Part shown: piece by piece, positions 39,694 to 49,173 of the stretch
How the letters are laid out: each line of letters starts with the position of its first letter
Numbering within the stretch: the first letter of the stretch is position 1
NCBI GenBank assembly: GCA_019635535.1
Contig: JAHBZH010000001.1
Coordinates: 1,206,995 to 1,270,994 of the forward strand
DNA from: Sphingomonas sp.
GTDB lineage: Bacteria > Pseudomonadota > Alphaproteobacteria > Sphingomonadales > Sphingomonadaceae
Length of the DNA stretch: 64,000 bases
Reading direction: 5' to 3'
Position numbers and translations under genes: made by a program
Notes under the pieces: model-generated
What the model was told of the DNA's origin: nothing
What the model saw: the letters and a program-made list of their open reading frames with translations, nothing else
The model's database searches: none

Positions 39694-42015
39694 ATGCTGA
39701 AGAAGACCGAGAGCGCTGATCTCGATGCGCTGAAGCTGCTGGATGACCGGTTGCGCTGGTTGTCCGCGTGGACGATCCACAATGCGAACCATCTGCGGAC
39801 AAGCGCGGACGGGCTGAAGGTCGGCGGCCATCAGGCGTCCTGCGCGTCGATGACGGCGATCATGGCGGCGCTCTATTTCCATGCGCTGGGTCCGAACGAC
39901 AAGGTGGCGGTGAAGCCCCATGCCGGGCCGGTGCTGCACGCGATCCACTATCTGCTGGGCTCGCAGACGCGCGAACAGCTGGAGGCGTTTCGCGGCTTCG
40001 GCGGGATGCAGAGCTATCCGAGCCGGACCAAGGACCGGATACCGGTGGATTTCTCGACCGGATCGGTGGGATTGGGCGTGGCGGTCACCGCCTTTGCCAG
40101 TCTTGTGCAGGACTATCTGATCGCGCACGGCATGATGGAGCCGGCCGAGACGGGGCGGATGATCGCGCTGATGGGCGATGCCGAGCTGGACGAGGGCAAT
40201 ATCTACGAATGCCTGATCGAGGCGGCCAAGCACGACATCCGCAATTGCTGGTGGATCGTCGACTATAACCGCCAGAGCCTGGACGCGACCACGGCCGACC
40301 GGATGTTCAGCCGCTTCGACGACATTTTCGAGACCTGCGGCTGGCGGGTCGTCACGCTGAAATATGGCAAGGCGCAGCAGGCGGCGTTTCGCGAGAAGGG
40401 CGGCGCGACGCTGCGCAACTGGATCGATCAATGCCCGAACGTCGATTATGCGGCGCTCACCTACCTCGGCGGCGCGGCATGGCGGGCGCGGCTGGAGAAG
40501 GATCTGGGCAAGGCGATCAAGCCGATCCTCGACGCGCGCGACGACGAGGCGCTGGCCGCGCTGATGACCGGGCTCGGCGGGCATTGCATGGAGACCCTGG
40601 TCGAAGCCTTTGACGGCGCGCGGGACGATGTGCCCACCTTCTTCATCGCGTACACGATCAAGGGCTTCGGGCTGCCTTTCGCGGGCCACAAGGACAATCA
40701 TGCCGGCCTGATGAATCCCGGCCAGATCGCGACCTTGCGCGACAGCATGGGGATCGCGCAAGGCGCGGAATGGGAACCCTGGGCGGGCCTCGGCGGCAAC
40801 AGCGCCGAAGCGGCGAAAGCGCTGGCGGAGCGCAGCGCCTTCGCGCGCGAGAAAAAGGCGCGGCGCTGGAACGTCGCCGAGGTGCCGGCAATCGCGGCCC
40901 CGTCGGGCGAAGAGCAATCCACCCAGGCGGCGTTCGGGCGCATCCTGCTCGATCTGGCCAAGGCGGGGGGACCGCTGGCGGACCGGATCGTGACGACTTC
41001 GCCGGACGTGACGGTCTCGACCAATCTCGGCGCCTTCGTGAACCAGAGAGGTTTGTTTCGTCGACAGGAACTCGCCGATGTGTTTGCCGCCGCGAAGATC
41101 CCCTCGGCCCAGAAATGGGCGGGCGGCAAGGCGGGCCAGCATATCGAGCTGGGCATCGCGGAGAACAATCTGTTCCTGATGCTGGCCGCGCTCGGGCTGG
41201 CCGGCGATCTGTTCGGCGACCGGCTGTTCCCGGTCGGCACGGTCTACGATCCCTTCATCGCGCGCGGCCTCGATGCGCTCAATTATGCCTGCTACCAGGA
41301 TGCGCGCTTCCTGCTGGTGGCGACGCCCTCGGGCCTGACGTTGGGGCCGGAAGGCGGCGCGCACCAGTCGATCAACCCGCCGCTCATCGCGATGGGCCAG
41401 CCGGGCCTGCGTCATTACGAGCCGGCCTTTGCCGACGAGCTGGCGCTGCTGATGGAAGAGAGCTTCCGGCTGCTGCAGACCGAGGACGGCGAGAGCGTCT
41501 ATCTCCGCCTGTCCACCCGCAGCATCGCGCAGGTCGCGCGGGACGGCGATGGCTGGCGCGACGATGCGCTCGCCGGGGGCTATTGGCTCCGCGAGCCCGC
41601 GCCGGACGCACAGGCGGCTTTGGTCTATAGCGGCGCGCTGGCGCCGGAGGCGCTGGCCGCCTGGGAGGCGCTCAAGGACGATGTGCCGGGCCTCGGCCTG
41701 CTCGCCGTCACCTCACCGGACCTCCTCCATCGCGGCTGGAGCGCGCGCAACGCGGCGCGCTGGACCGGGGGCAAGCCGGCGCCCAGCCATGTCGAGACGC
41801 TGCTCGCGCCGCTGTCGCGCAATGCCGGGCTGGTCACGCTGATCGACGGCGCGCCGGCCGCGCTCTCCTGGCTCGGCGGGGTCGCCGGCCACAAGGTCAG
41901 CCCGCTCGGGATCGAACGGTTCGGCCAGACCGGCAACCTCGCCGATCTCTACCGCGCCTATCGCATCGACGTGGACGCGATCGTCGAGGCGGCGGCCGAA
42001 TTGTTCCTGGATTGA
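39694..42015 (+). CDS. AceE/MdeB-like homodimeric 2-oxoacid dehydrogenase E1
   Basis: A 773-residue thiamine-diphosphate enzyme of the transketolase/AceE type, with all domains in one chain. Early segments are GLKVGGHQASCASMTAI and DFSTGSVGLGVAVTAFA; the cofactor motif is GDAELDEGNIYECLIEAA; the pyrimidine domain has HIELGIAENNLFLMLAALGL. It is shorter than AceE and resembles the MdeB group, linked in pseudomonads to 2-oxobutyrate. It starts nine bases after E2 and so lies in the same operon as a complete heterodimeric E1. The exact oxoacid is unknown. Confidence 0.8.
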   Translation: MLKKTESADLDALKLLDDRLRWLSAWTIHNANHLRTSADGLKVGGHQASCASMTAIMAALYFHALGPNDKVAVKPHAGPVLHAIHYLLGSQTREQLEAFRGFGGMQSYPSRTKDRIPVDFSTGSVGLGVAVTAFASLVQDYLIAHGMMEPAETGRMIALMGDAELDEGNIYECLIEAAKHDIRNCWWIVDYNRQSLDATTADRMFSRFDDIFETCGWRVVTLKYGKAQQAAFREKGGATLRNWIDQCPNVDYAALTYLGGAAWRARLEKDLGKAIKPILDARDDEALAALMTGLGGHCMETLVEAFDGARDDVPTFFIAYTIKGFGLPFAGHKDNHAGLMNPGQIATLRDSMGIAQGAEWEPWAGLGGNSAEAAKALAERSAFAREKKARRWNVAEVPAIAAPSGEEQSTQAAFGRILLDLAKAGGPLADRIVTTSPDVTVSTNLGAFVNQRGLFRRQELADVFAAAKIPSAQKWAGGKAGQHIELGIAENNLFLMLAALGLAGDLFGDRLFPVGTVYDPFIARGLDALNYACYQDARFLLVATPSGLTLGPEGGAHQSINPPLIAMGQPGLRHYEPAFADELALLMEESFRLLQTEDGESVYLRLSTRSIAQVARDGDGWRDDALAGGYWLREPAPDAQAALVYSGALAPEALAAWEALKDDVPGLGLLAVTSPDLLHRGWSARNAARWTGGKPAPSHVETLLAPLSRNAGLVTLIDGAPAALSWLGGVAGHKVSPLGIERFGQTGNLADLYRAYRIDVDAIVEAAAELFLD

Positions 42016-42082
42016 AACCGCGCGGGCGCATCCACATCTTCCCTTTCGCCGGCGAATGAGGCCGGTGCGTAGGGAGACGGGC

Positions 42083-42307
42083 ATGATCGGCAAGTTGATC
42101 GGAGCGGAGATCGGGCGGCGCGTGGCCGGTCCCGGGCAGGGGCTCAAAGGTGTGCTGATCGGCGCTGCGGTGCCCTGGGTGTTGCGCCGCGCCTTCACGC
42201 CGATCGGCGTGGTCGCGATCGGCGCCTATGGCGCGAAGAAACTCTATGATCGCCGCCGTGCCCGTCGCGCGGCGAATCCCGACATCACGCCGCCGCCGCG
42301 CGGCTGA
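42083..42307 (+). CDS. Small hypothetical membrane-associated protein
   Basis: A 74-residue basic protein. The Gly/Ala/Val-rich middle (GVLIGAAVPWVLRRAFTPIGVVAIGAYGAKKLYD, quoted only as two hydrophobic segments) could span or lie on the membrane. The C-terminus is basic and Pro-rich. The start is the ATG at 42083 behind GGGAGA. No family is recognised. Its end lies six bases before the end of the convergent PBP gene. Confidence 0.55.
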   Translation: MIGKLIGAEIGRRVAGPGQGLKGVLIGAAVPWVLRRAFTPIGVVAIGAYGAKKLYDRRRARRAANPDITPPPRG

Positions 42308-42313
42308 TCCGGC

Positions 42314-44245
42314 TTATTGGCTGGGCCGCGGCTCCTCACGCGGCGCGGCCGGCTGGGTCACCGCCTGCGGCGCCTCGGGCTGCTGCGGCGCCGGCTGCGG
42401 ACCGGGGAAGGGCGGGGGCGTCACCTGCGGAAGATCGGTCTGGTTGACGGCCTCGCTCGCCGGCGGCGGAGTCGACGCGGGCCGCCGCGCCGGGCGGATG
42501 CCCAGGGCCTCGGTCATGAAGGTGCGGAAGATGCGGGCCGGCGTGCCGCCGCCGCTGGTGCCGGGGAGGGGGCGGTTGTCGTCATTGCCGACCCAGACGC
42601 CCACGACGAGGTCTCCCGCGAAGCCGACGAAGACGGCATCACGATAATCGGAGGTCGTGCCGGTCTTGCCGAAGGTCGGCACCGACAGAGCGGCGGCGCG
42701 GCCGGTGCCGTCATTGACGACGGCGTAGAGCACGTCGCGCAGCATCGGAAAGGCGCGGTCGCGGCTCAGCCGATCGGCGAGCGAGCCGCCGAACCAGCCC
42801 GCCGGGGGCTCGGGCAGGCCGCGCGCGACGATCGGGTACCGCCCGGCGGCGATGGCGGCATAAGCGGCGGTGAGCTCGACCAGGCTGACGCCGCCCGAGC
42901 CGAGCGCGAGGCTGGGATCGGGCCGCAGCGGCGCGGTGATGCCGAGATCGCGCGCGGCGCGGATCACGGCATCGCGCCCCACCCGCTCCTGCACCTGCAC
43001 CGCGACCGAATTGCTCGACTGGGCGACCGCCTCGCGCAAGGTGATGCGGCCGCGATAGGCATTGCCGTAATTGCGCGGCTGCCAGTCGCCCAGGCGGATC
43101 GGCACGTCATCGACCGGCATGTCCGGCGTCAGGCCGGCGCGGAAGGCGGCGAGATAGACGAAGGGCTTGAAGGCGGAGCCCGGCTGGCGGCGCGCCTGGG
43201 TGGCACGGTTGAACTGGCTTTGCGCATAATCGCGCCCGCCGACCATCGCCACGACGCGCCCGTCCAGCCGCATCGCGACCAGGGCCGCCTGGGAACGGCC
43301 CAGCCCGGCGCGGCGGATGGTGCGCATCGCGATGCGCTGGAGATTGGCGTCGAGCGTGGTCAGCACGCGGCGCTCGCCATAGCTGCCTTCCTCCAGCTCG
43401 CTCGCCTGCGGCACCACCCAGTCGGCGAAATAGGTGCCCGTCGGCACATTGTCGTCACCGCCACGCCGGACGTGCGCGGGACGGGCGGCTTCGCGCTCGG
43501 CGGCGGTGATGAAGCCCGCTTCCTCCATCGTGCGCAGCACCAGCCGCGCGCGGTCACGCGCGGCTTCCAGATTGGTGGTGGGCGCGAGTCGAGAGGGTGC
43601 ATTGACCACGCCGGCCAGCATCGCCGCCTGGGCCAGCGTCAGCTCCTCCGGCTCGACGTCGAAATAATGATGGGCGGCCGCGCGCAGGCCATAGACATTA
43701 TCCCCGAAATAGACGTTGGAGAGATAGCGGCTGAGGATCTCCTCCTTGGAAAGCCACGCCTCCAGCCACAGCGCGATCAGCGCCTCCTGCGCCTTGCGCG
43801 ACGGGGTGCGGTCGGGCGTGAGGAAGCTGGTCTTGGCGAGCTGCTGGCTGATCGTACTGCCGCCTTCGCGCACCCGGCCCGAGCGCAGGTTGCGCGCGAA
43901 GGCCCGCGCGATGCCCCAGGGATCGAGCCCGACATGGCGGAAGAAGCGTCGGTCCTCGATCGCGACGAAGGCCTGGCCGACATGGGGTGGCAGTTCGTTC
44001 ACATCCACCGGCTCGTCCATGATCGCGCCGCGCCGGGCGATCGGCTCGCCATCGGCGGCGAGAATGGTGAGCCCGGGTGCGTTGGCCGGCTGAAGCGAGC
44101 TGGAGAGCGGTGCGGTGACGATCAGCCAGAACAGAATCAGCGCGAACAGGAGAACGACGAGCTTCAGCCCGCGGCGCACGAGACGGGCGCGCGACGGCCT
44201 CGGCGCCACCGGTGCCTGAGCCTGGGCTGTGTCCGCTTCGGCCAT
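42314..44245 (-). CDS. Class A penicillin-binding protein (PBP1A type)
   Basis: A bifunctional cell-wall synthase in the inner membrane, 643 residues. One N-terminal anchor (LVVLLFALILFWLIVTAPL) is followed by the glycosyltransferase domain (EDRRFFRHVGLDPWGIARA, EGGSTISQQLAK, NVYFGDNVYGLRAAA) and the transpeptidase domain with active Ser in SAFK, then SSN and KTGTT. The C-terminal tail is Pro/Gln-rich. The start is the ATG at 44245; 118 further in-frame codons upstream overlap the next gene and are not used. Confidence 0.93.
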   Translation of the reverse strand: MAEADTAQAQAPVAPRPSRARLVRRGLKLVVLLFALILFWLIVTAPLSSSLQPANAPGLTILAADGEPIARRGAIMDEPVDVNELPPHVGQAFVAIEDRRFFRHVGLDPWGIARAFARNLRSGRVREGGSTISQQLAKTSFLTPDRTPSRKAQEALIALWLEAWLSKEEILSRYLSNVYFGDNVYGLRAAAHHYFDVEPEELTLAQAAMLAGVVNAPSRLAPTTNLEAARDRARLVLRTMEEAGFITAAEREAARPAHVRRGGDDNVPTGTYFADWVVPQASELEEGSYGERRVLTTLDANLQRIAMRTIRRAGLGRSQAALVAMRLDGRVVAMVGGRDYAQSQFNRATQARRQPGSAFKPFVYLAAFRAGLTPDMPVDDVPIRLGDWQPRNYGNAYRGRITLREAVAQSSNSVAVQVQERVGRDAVIRAARDLGITAPLRPDPSLALGSGGVSLVELTAAYAAIAAGRYPIVARGLPEPPAGWFGGSLADRLSRDRAFPMLRDVLYAVVNDGTGRAAALSVPTFGKTGTTSDYRDAVFVGFAGDLVVGVWVGNDDNRPLPGTSGGGTPARIFRTFMTEALGIRPARRPASTPPPASEAVNQTDLPQVTPPPFPGPQPAPQQPEAPQAVTQPAAPREEPRPSQ

Positions 44246-44279
44246 ATCGGCCCTTAGCAGCACGTTTGGACGGCGATGA

Positions 44280-45419
44280 TCAAGCGCCGAACAGTCGTTC
44301 GGGCCTGATGTCGGCCGGCGCGACGCCGACTTCAGCGAGCGTTTCGGGCCAGTCTCCGCCGGTGGCCAGAGCCGCCGCCGCGCCGGCCATTGCCGGGGCC
44401 GTCTGCAGACCGTAGCCGCCCTGGCCGGCGAGCCAGAAAAAGCCCGGCGCGTCGGGCGCGAAACCGGCGGTGGGCACGCGATCGACGGTGAAGGTGCGCA
44501 AACCCGCCCAGCGATGCGCGATCCGCCGCACCGACAGGGTCGTGTAATGTTCGAGCCGGTCGGCGGCGAGCGCGATATCGTAATCGTCCGGCCCGGCATC
44601 GCAGGGTTCGTCGTCCACCTCGTCGGCCGGTGAGACGAGCAGTCGGCCTGCCTCCGGCAGCATATAGAAATCGCTGGCCGCGCTGTGGACGAACGGCCAG
44701 CGGGCGATGTCGGCGTCGGCGGGCGGCGCGACGACGATCACGGTGCGGCGCTTTGGTGTCAGGCCGAGCGGCGCGACGCCGGCCAGCGCGGCGATCCGGT
44801 CGGCCCAGGCGCCAGCAGCGTTGACCAGGATTGGCGCAGCGAACGTCTCGCCCGCTTCTGTGTGCGCCGCCCAAAGCTCGCCCCGCCGCTCGATCGCGAC
44901 GACCCGCTGCTCGGTCAGCACCGCGCCGCCGGCGCCGCGCAGGGCGCGGACACAGGATTGGAGCAACGCGTCGGCGTCGAGCTTGAGGCCGGTGGGATCG
45001 AACAAAGCGGCGACGGCGCCGCCTTCGCCGGTTCGCACGATCGGGCAGAGCCGGGCGATCTCCACCGGATCGACCGCGCGGATCGCGTCGGTGAAGCGCG
45101 CCATGCCGGCGCCGAGCGCATCGAGCCGGGCCACGTCGCCGGCATGGGCGAAATAGAGCGCGGTGGCGCGGGCGGCGAGTGGGGCCGTGGCGAAACCCTC
45201 GGGCGGCGTTTCATAGAACGGGCGGCTGGCGAGGGTAAGGCCGCGCACTGTCGCATCGCCGATGCCGTAATGGCTGAACGAGACGCTGCGGCCGGACGAA
45301 TGATAGCCGAGCGCGTCCTCGGCTTCGAGCACGGTCACGCGCCAGCGCCCGGCCAGCGCCGCTCCCATCGACAGACCGGCGACGCCGCCGCCGACGATGA
45401 GGAAATCCGAACCATTCAT
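44280..45419 (-). CDS. DAO-family FAD oxidoreductase
   Basis: A 379-residue cytoplasmic flavoprotein of the glycine/D-amino-acid dehydrogenase type. FAD binding is FLIVGGGVAGLSMGAAL at the N-terminus, followed by HSSGRSVSFSHYGIGD. The C-terminal FAD region is FFWLAGQGGYGLQTAPAMA. Unlike the exported oxidase at 6265-7356, its fold order is normal. It lies ten bases after wecB and may share its transcript. The substrate is unknown; amine or hydroxyacid oxidation is likely. Confidence 0.86.
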   Translation of the reverse strand: MNGSDFLIVGGGVAGLSMGAALAGRWRVTVLEAEDALGYHSSGRSVSFSHYGIGDATVRGLTLASRPFYETPPEGFATAPLAARATALYFAHAGDVARLDALGAGMARFTDAIRAVDPVEIARLCPIVRTGEGGAVAALFDPTGLKLDADALLQSCVRALRGAGGAVLTEQRVVAIERRGELWAAHTEAGETFAAPILVNAAGAWADRIAALAGVAPLGLTPKRRTVIVVAPPADADIARWPFVHSAASDFYMLPEAGRLLVSPADEVDDEPCDAGPDDYDIALAADRLEHYTTLSVRRIAHRWAGLRTFTVDRVPTAGFAPDAPGFFWLAGQGGYGLQTAPAMAGAAAALATGGDWPETLAEVGVAPADIRPERLFGA

Positions 45420-45430
45420 GGCGCGCTCCG

Positions 45431-46558
45431 CTAGCCGATCCAGGTCGGCCGGTCACGCGCTTCGGGAGCGAATTCGTCGATGGCGTGGCCGAGCAGCGCA
45501 TCGACGATCCGGCCGGCCGCCCGGCCGTCCCCATAAACGTCCGAAGGGGCAAGGAAGGGTGGGCGATCGAGCCATTGCATCGTCGCGCTTACAATCCGCG
45601 CCGGATCGCTGCCCACCAGCACCGCCAGCCCGGCGGCGATGCCTTCATTCCTTTCGGTGGCGTCGCGCAGCACCAGCGTCGGTCTGCCCAGCGCCGCCGC
45701 CTCCTCCTGAACTCCGCCCGAATCGGTAAGCACCAGATCGGCGCGCCGCAGTGTCCGCGCGAAAGCGGCGAGGCTGAGCGGTGGCACCAGGCGGATATTG
45801 GCCGCATCCCCGAGTGCTACCGTGATCGGGTCTCTGATCCGGGGGTTGGGATGGACGGAGCAAAGGATCGCGACGTCCGGTCGCTTGGCGATCTCGCGGA
45901 GTGCGGACCAGATGCCATCGAACGGCGTGCCGAAATGCTCGCGGCGATGGCCGGTGAACAGGATCAACCGGCGATCGGCGGGCAGGTCGGGCATCGTATC
46001 CCGCGCTGCATCGCACCGGGCCAGGACCATGTGGAGCGCGTCGATGCCGCTATTGCCGGTGACGACAATGCGCCCACGCACGCGTTCGGCGGCGAGATTG
46101 GCCGCCGCCACCGGCGTGGGCGCGAGGTGAAGATCGGCGAGGAGCGTGATCGCCCGGCGGTTCGCCTCCTCCGGCCAGGGATTTGCGGCATAGGTGCGCA
46201 GCCCCGCCTCGACATGGGCGACCGGGATGCCGCGATGATGCGCGGCCAGCGCCGCAGCATAAGCGGTGCTGGTGTCGCCCTGCACGATGACGCGGTCGGG
46301 CGCGATTTCGGCGAGCACAGCGTCGAGCCGGTGCAAGGCCGTCGAGATAAGCGCGTTGAGCTCCTGCCCCGGGGTCATCAGATCGAGATCCACGTCGGGT
46401 GCGAGATCGAAGAAACGCAGCACGTCGTCGAGCAATTCGCGATGCTGGCCGGTCACGCATAGCCGTGAATCGACACCCGGTTCGGCGGCGAGCGCAAGCA
46501 GCACGGGCGCCATCTTCACCGCCTCGGGCCTCGTCCCGATCACCGACAGCAGCCGCAT
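45431..46558 (-). CDS. wecB: UDP-N-acetylglucosamine 2-epimerase (non-hydrolysing)
   Basis: Interconverts UDP-GlcNAc and UDP-ManNAc for surface polysaccharides. It has 375 residues with a GT-B-like fold: SVIGTRPEAVKMAPVL at the start, VTGQHRELLDDVLRFF, VQGDTSTAYAAALAA, HVEAGLRTY with the catalytic region, FTGHRREHFG and LTDSGGVQEEAAALGRP. The start is the ATG at 46558 behind GGGGGAGG. No other ManNAc pathway gene is in this window. Confidence 0.94.
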   Translation of the reverse strand: MRLLSVIGTRPEAVKMAPVLLALAAEPGVDSRLCVTGQHRELLDDVLRFFDLAPDVDLDLMTPGQELNALISTALHRLDAVLAEIAPDRVIVQGDTSTAYAAALAAHHRGIPVAHVEAGLRTYAANPWPEEANRRAITLLADLHLAPTPVAAANLAAERVRGRIVVTGNSGIDALHMVLARCDAARDTMPDLPADRRLILFTGHRREHFGTPFDGIWSALREIAKRPDVAILCSVHPNPRIRDPITVALGDAANIRLVPPLSLAAFARTLRRADLVLTDSGGVQEEAAALGRPTLVLRDATERNEGIAAGLAVLVGSDPARIVSATMQWLDRPPFLAPSDVYGDGRAAGRIVDALLGHAIDEFAPEARDRPTWIG

Positions 46559-46662
46559 GTCGCCTCCCCCGCGCGCAGCTAAGCACAGCTCGTCCGGCGC
46601 GCAAAGCTTGTGCCGGCCCTCGCGCCGGCGCATCAGACCGCATCGAAAGGCGGAGGCACGGA

Positions 46663-47397
46663 TTGACCGACGAGGAGCTTGCCGCAGCGCTGGCCGAGGA
46701 GGCCGGGCGCATGCTGATGCTGATGCGCGCGGGAAGCTGCGCGGACCCGCAGGGCCTGGGCCATGCCGCGGACAAGGCGGCCAATGCCTTCCTGATCGAG
46801 GCGTTGCGCCGACACCGGCCTGAAGATGCGATCCTGTCGGAAGAAAGCCCCGACGACCCGGTGCGGCTGGAGCGCGCGCGTGTGTGGATCATCGATCCGC
46901 TCGACGGCACCCGCGAATATTGCGAGGGACGCGACGATTGGGCGGTGCATGTCGGCCTCGCCGTGGACGGCCGGCCGGCGGCGGGTGTGGTGGCGGTGCC
47001 GGCGTTGGAACGGATCTTCCGCTCCGACCGGCCCGCCGCCCCGGCCGCGCCGCGTCTTCGCCCGCTGCTCCTTGTCAGTCGCAGCCGCCCGCCGGAGCAA
47101 GCGGCAGCGCTCGCGGCCCATCTGGGCGCTGACGTGCGGGAAATGGGGTCGGCCGGGGCCAAGGCGATGGCGGTAGTGGCGGGCGAGGCCGATCTCTACA
47201 TCCATGCCGGCGGCCAGCGCGAATGGGACAATTGCGCGCCGGCCGCCGTAGCGCTGGGCGCCGGGCTGCATGCGAGCCGCCTCGACGGTGGGCCTCTCCT
47301 CTACAACCGCGCCGACACATGCGTGCCCGATCTCGTGATCGGCCGACGGGAACTGGCGGAACGGCTGGTCGCGTTCGTGCGCGCCGGGCAGGGCTAG
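46663..47397 (+). CDS. CysQ-like inositol-monophosphatase-family phosphatase
   Basis: A 244-residue metal-dependent phosphatase of the IMPase/CysQ family. Metal ligands are visible in LSEESPDD and WIIDPLDGTREY, and the third site in REWDNCAPAAVALGAG. CysQ removes 3'-phosphate from PAP in sulfate assimilation; inositol phosphates are an alternative substrate. It begins with TTG at 46663, six bases after GGAGG; no ATG fits. It is divergent from wecB, with 104 bases between the starts. Confidence 0.87.
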   Translation: MTDEELAAALAEEAGRMLMLMRAGSCADPQGLGHAADKAANAFLIEALRRHRPEDAILSEESPDDPVRLERARVWIIDPLDGTREYCEGRDDWAVHVGLAVDGRPAAGVVAVPALERIFRSDRPAAPAAPRLRPLLLVSRSRPPEQAAALAAHLGADVREMGSAGAKAMAVVAGEADLYIHAGGQREWDNCAPAAVALGAGLHASRLDGGPLLYNRADTCVPDLVIGRRELAERLVAFVRAGQG

Positions 47398-47876
47398 AGA
47401 AAGGCGGCGAGCTTGCGCCATTGCGCCCGCTTGCGCTCATAAGCGAGCGTATAAGCGGGGCTGCTCGACGGCAGATCGATCAACGCGACATTGTTGATCT
47501 CGCCGAGCTGACGGCGGCCGATTCTTGCCGATGTGCCGCCGTTGAATGCGACGGCCTTGAGCGAAGGCAATGTCGCGGCCAAGGCGGCGAGATCGCTGGC
47601 GGCGAGGAGGCGGATATCGGCATCGAGGCTGCCCTTGCGGGTCGCCGCAGCGACGCTATCCCACAGGCCGACACCGGCATCGAGCAGGGCCGCGAGACGC
47701 TCTTCGTAATCGAGGGCAACGAGGTCGCTCCCGATCGCATCGCCGATCAGCCGCCAGAACTGGTTGCGCGGATGGGCGTAATATCGGCCGGCCGCCAGCG
47801 AGGCCATGCCGGGCAGGCTGCCGAGGACGAGGAGGCGCGTGTCGGCGCGGGTGACGGGCGGGAAGCAATGGTGCAT
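47394..47876 (-). CDS. Uracil/deoxyinosine-DNA glycosylase (family 6 type)
   Basis: A 160-residue protein of the uracil-DNA-glycosylase superfamily, closest to the hypoxanthine-DNA glycosylase group. Typical segments are HHCFPPV, LVLGSLPGMASLAAGRYYAHP, NQFWRLIGD and the end LPSSSPAYTL. It would excise deaminated bases from DNA. The start is taken at the ATG at 47876, where the family homology begins; an ATG at 47909 is also possible and would overlap the divergent gene. Its end overlaps the cysQ-like gene by four bases. Confidence 0.85.
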   Translation of the reverse strand: MHHCFPPVTRADTRLLVLGSLPGMASLAAGRYYAHPRNQFWRLIGDAIGSDLVALDYEERLAALLDAGVGLWDSVAAATRKGSLDADIRLLAASDLAALAATLPSLKAVAFNGGTSARIGRRQLGEINNVALIDLPSSSPAYTLAYERKRAQWRKLAAFL

Positions 47877-47885
47877 GAGGCGGAC

Positions 47886-48275
47886 ATGAAAGTTCAGGGC
47901 GGATGTCATTGCAAGACCGTGCGGTTCGAGGCGGAGGTGGCGGAGGCAGTCGAGATCCTCGACTGCAATTGCTCGATCTGCGCGATGACCGGTTTCCGGC
48001 ACCTGATCGTGCCGCATGAGGCGTTCCGGCTACTGTCCGGTGCGGACCGTCTCACCAGCTACCGGTTCGGGACCGGCGCGGCGGACCATCTGTTCTGCGC
48101 GGTCTGTGGGGTGAAGAGCTTCTACCAGCCGCGCTCGCATCCCGAGGCGTGGAGCGTGAACCTCAATGCGCTCGACGATGTGGGGGCGCTTGAGGTGAGC
48201 GCGCGCGCCTTCGACGGGCGCAACTGGGAACAGGCCGTTGCCTGGCTCGGTCAGGCGGCCTCGCCGAAGGCATAG
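47886..48275 (+). CDS. GFA-family zinc protein (second copy)
   Basis: A 129-residue GFA-family protein with zinc ligands in GGCHCKTVRFE, CNCSIC and CAVCG. It starts at the ATG at 47886; an in-frame ATG at 47868 would add six residues. It is divergent from the DNA glycosylase with only nine bases between the starts, and overlaps the end of the convergent dioxygenase by 25 bases. Its sequence differs clearly from the first GFA protein, so this is not a recent duplicate. Confidence 0.85.
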   Translation: MKVQGGCHCKTVRFEAEVAEAVEILDCNCSICAMTGFRHLIVPHEAFRLLSGADRLTSYRFGTGAADHLFCAVCGVKSFYQPRSHPEAWSVNLNALDDVGALEVSARAFDGRNWEQAVAWLGQAASPKA

Positions 48276-49033
48276 GCGTCCATCGCCAGCACGTTCCAGG
48301 TGTAACTGTGATGCAGACGCCGGCCGGCCGCGCCGCCGCCCGCGCCATAAGCGAAGAAGAGCGGGAGCAGATGCTCGTCCGTCGGATGATTGCGCGCGGC
48401 GTCGGGTGCTTCCCGCATGGCGTCGAGCAGCGTGTCACCATCGCCGCGCCGGATCGTGTCTTCGAGCCATGAGGTGAAGGCTTCGACCCAGGCGATGTCA
48501 TCGCCCGAGCCCGGCGCGAAGACCGCGCGCAGATTGTGCGAGATGCTCCCCGATCCGATCAGCAGCACATTGCGCGCGCGCAGCGGCGCCAGCGCGCGGC
48601 CGATTCGCTCGTGCCAGCGCGAATCACGTTTCGGGTCGATCGAGACCATCACGACGGGGATGTCTGCATCGGAGAAGAGGAGCGAGAGCGGCGCCCAGGC
48701 GCCGTGATCGATCAGGTCGCTCTCGTCGCGGCGTGGTTCGAGGCCCGCCGCGTCGAGCAGACGCATGACCTCATCGGCCAGCGCCGCATCGCCCGGCGGC
48801 TCGTAACACAGCTCGAACAGCCGAGAATCGAAATTGCCGAAATCGTGCCAGGTGCGGAAGCGCTCCGGCGCGCGCACCGCGACACCCTCGGCCTCGTGAT
48901 GGGCGGAGGCGATGACGATCGCGTCGGGCCGGGCCAGCTTCTGTCCCAGCTCCGCGAGAAAATGGCGGGCAGGAGTGTCGCTCAGCAGCAGGTCCGGCGC
49001 GCCGTGGGAGACAAAGAGGCTCGGTTGGGTCAT
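48251..49033 (-). CDS. LigB/DODA-type extradiol dioxygenase
   Basis: A 260-residue class III extradiol ring-cleavage dioxygenase of the DODA (YgiD) type. Iron-ligand His residues lie in FVSHGAPD, in VIASAHHE and near the C-terminus in NHPTDEHLLPLFFA. The segment IDHGAWAPLSLLF holds the family's acid-base His. The start is the ATG at 49033; the longer frame upstream has no ribosome site. The physiological catechol is unknown, and no aromatic pathway genes adjoin it. Confidence 0.9.
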   Translation of the reverse strand: MTQPSLFVSHGAPDLLLSDTPARHFLAELGQKLARPDAIVIASAHHEAEGVAVRAPERFRTWHDFGNFDSRLFELCYEPPGDAALADEVMRLLDAAGLEPRRDESDLIDHGAWAPLSLLFSDADIPVVMVSIDPKRDSRWHERIGRALAPLRARNVLLIGSGSISHNLRAVFAPGSGDDIAWVEAFTSWLEDTIRRGDGDTLLDAMREAPDAARNHPTDEHLLPLFFAYGAGGGAAGRRLHHSYTWNVLAMDAYAFGEAA

Positions 49034-49173
49034 GGCGCCGATATAACGCGCCGCCACCGTTTCCGAAATGCGGTCCGATGCGAACTCTTCGTTGCCATTC
49101 ACGCAACGCCAGCAGCCGCTTGTCGCGGTTCTCCTCCCGACATAGTCTCCGGCGAAATAGCGGGGAGGGATGA

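Noticed and set aside
38773..41415. 880-codon open frame antisense to bkdB and the second E1
   Set aside because: Same GC-shadow pattern; begins in the translated repeat and matches no family.
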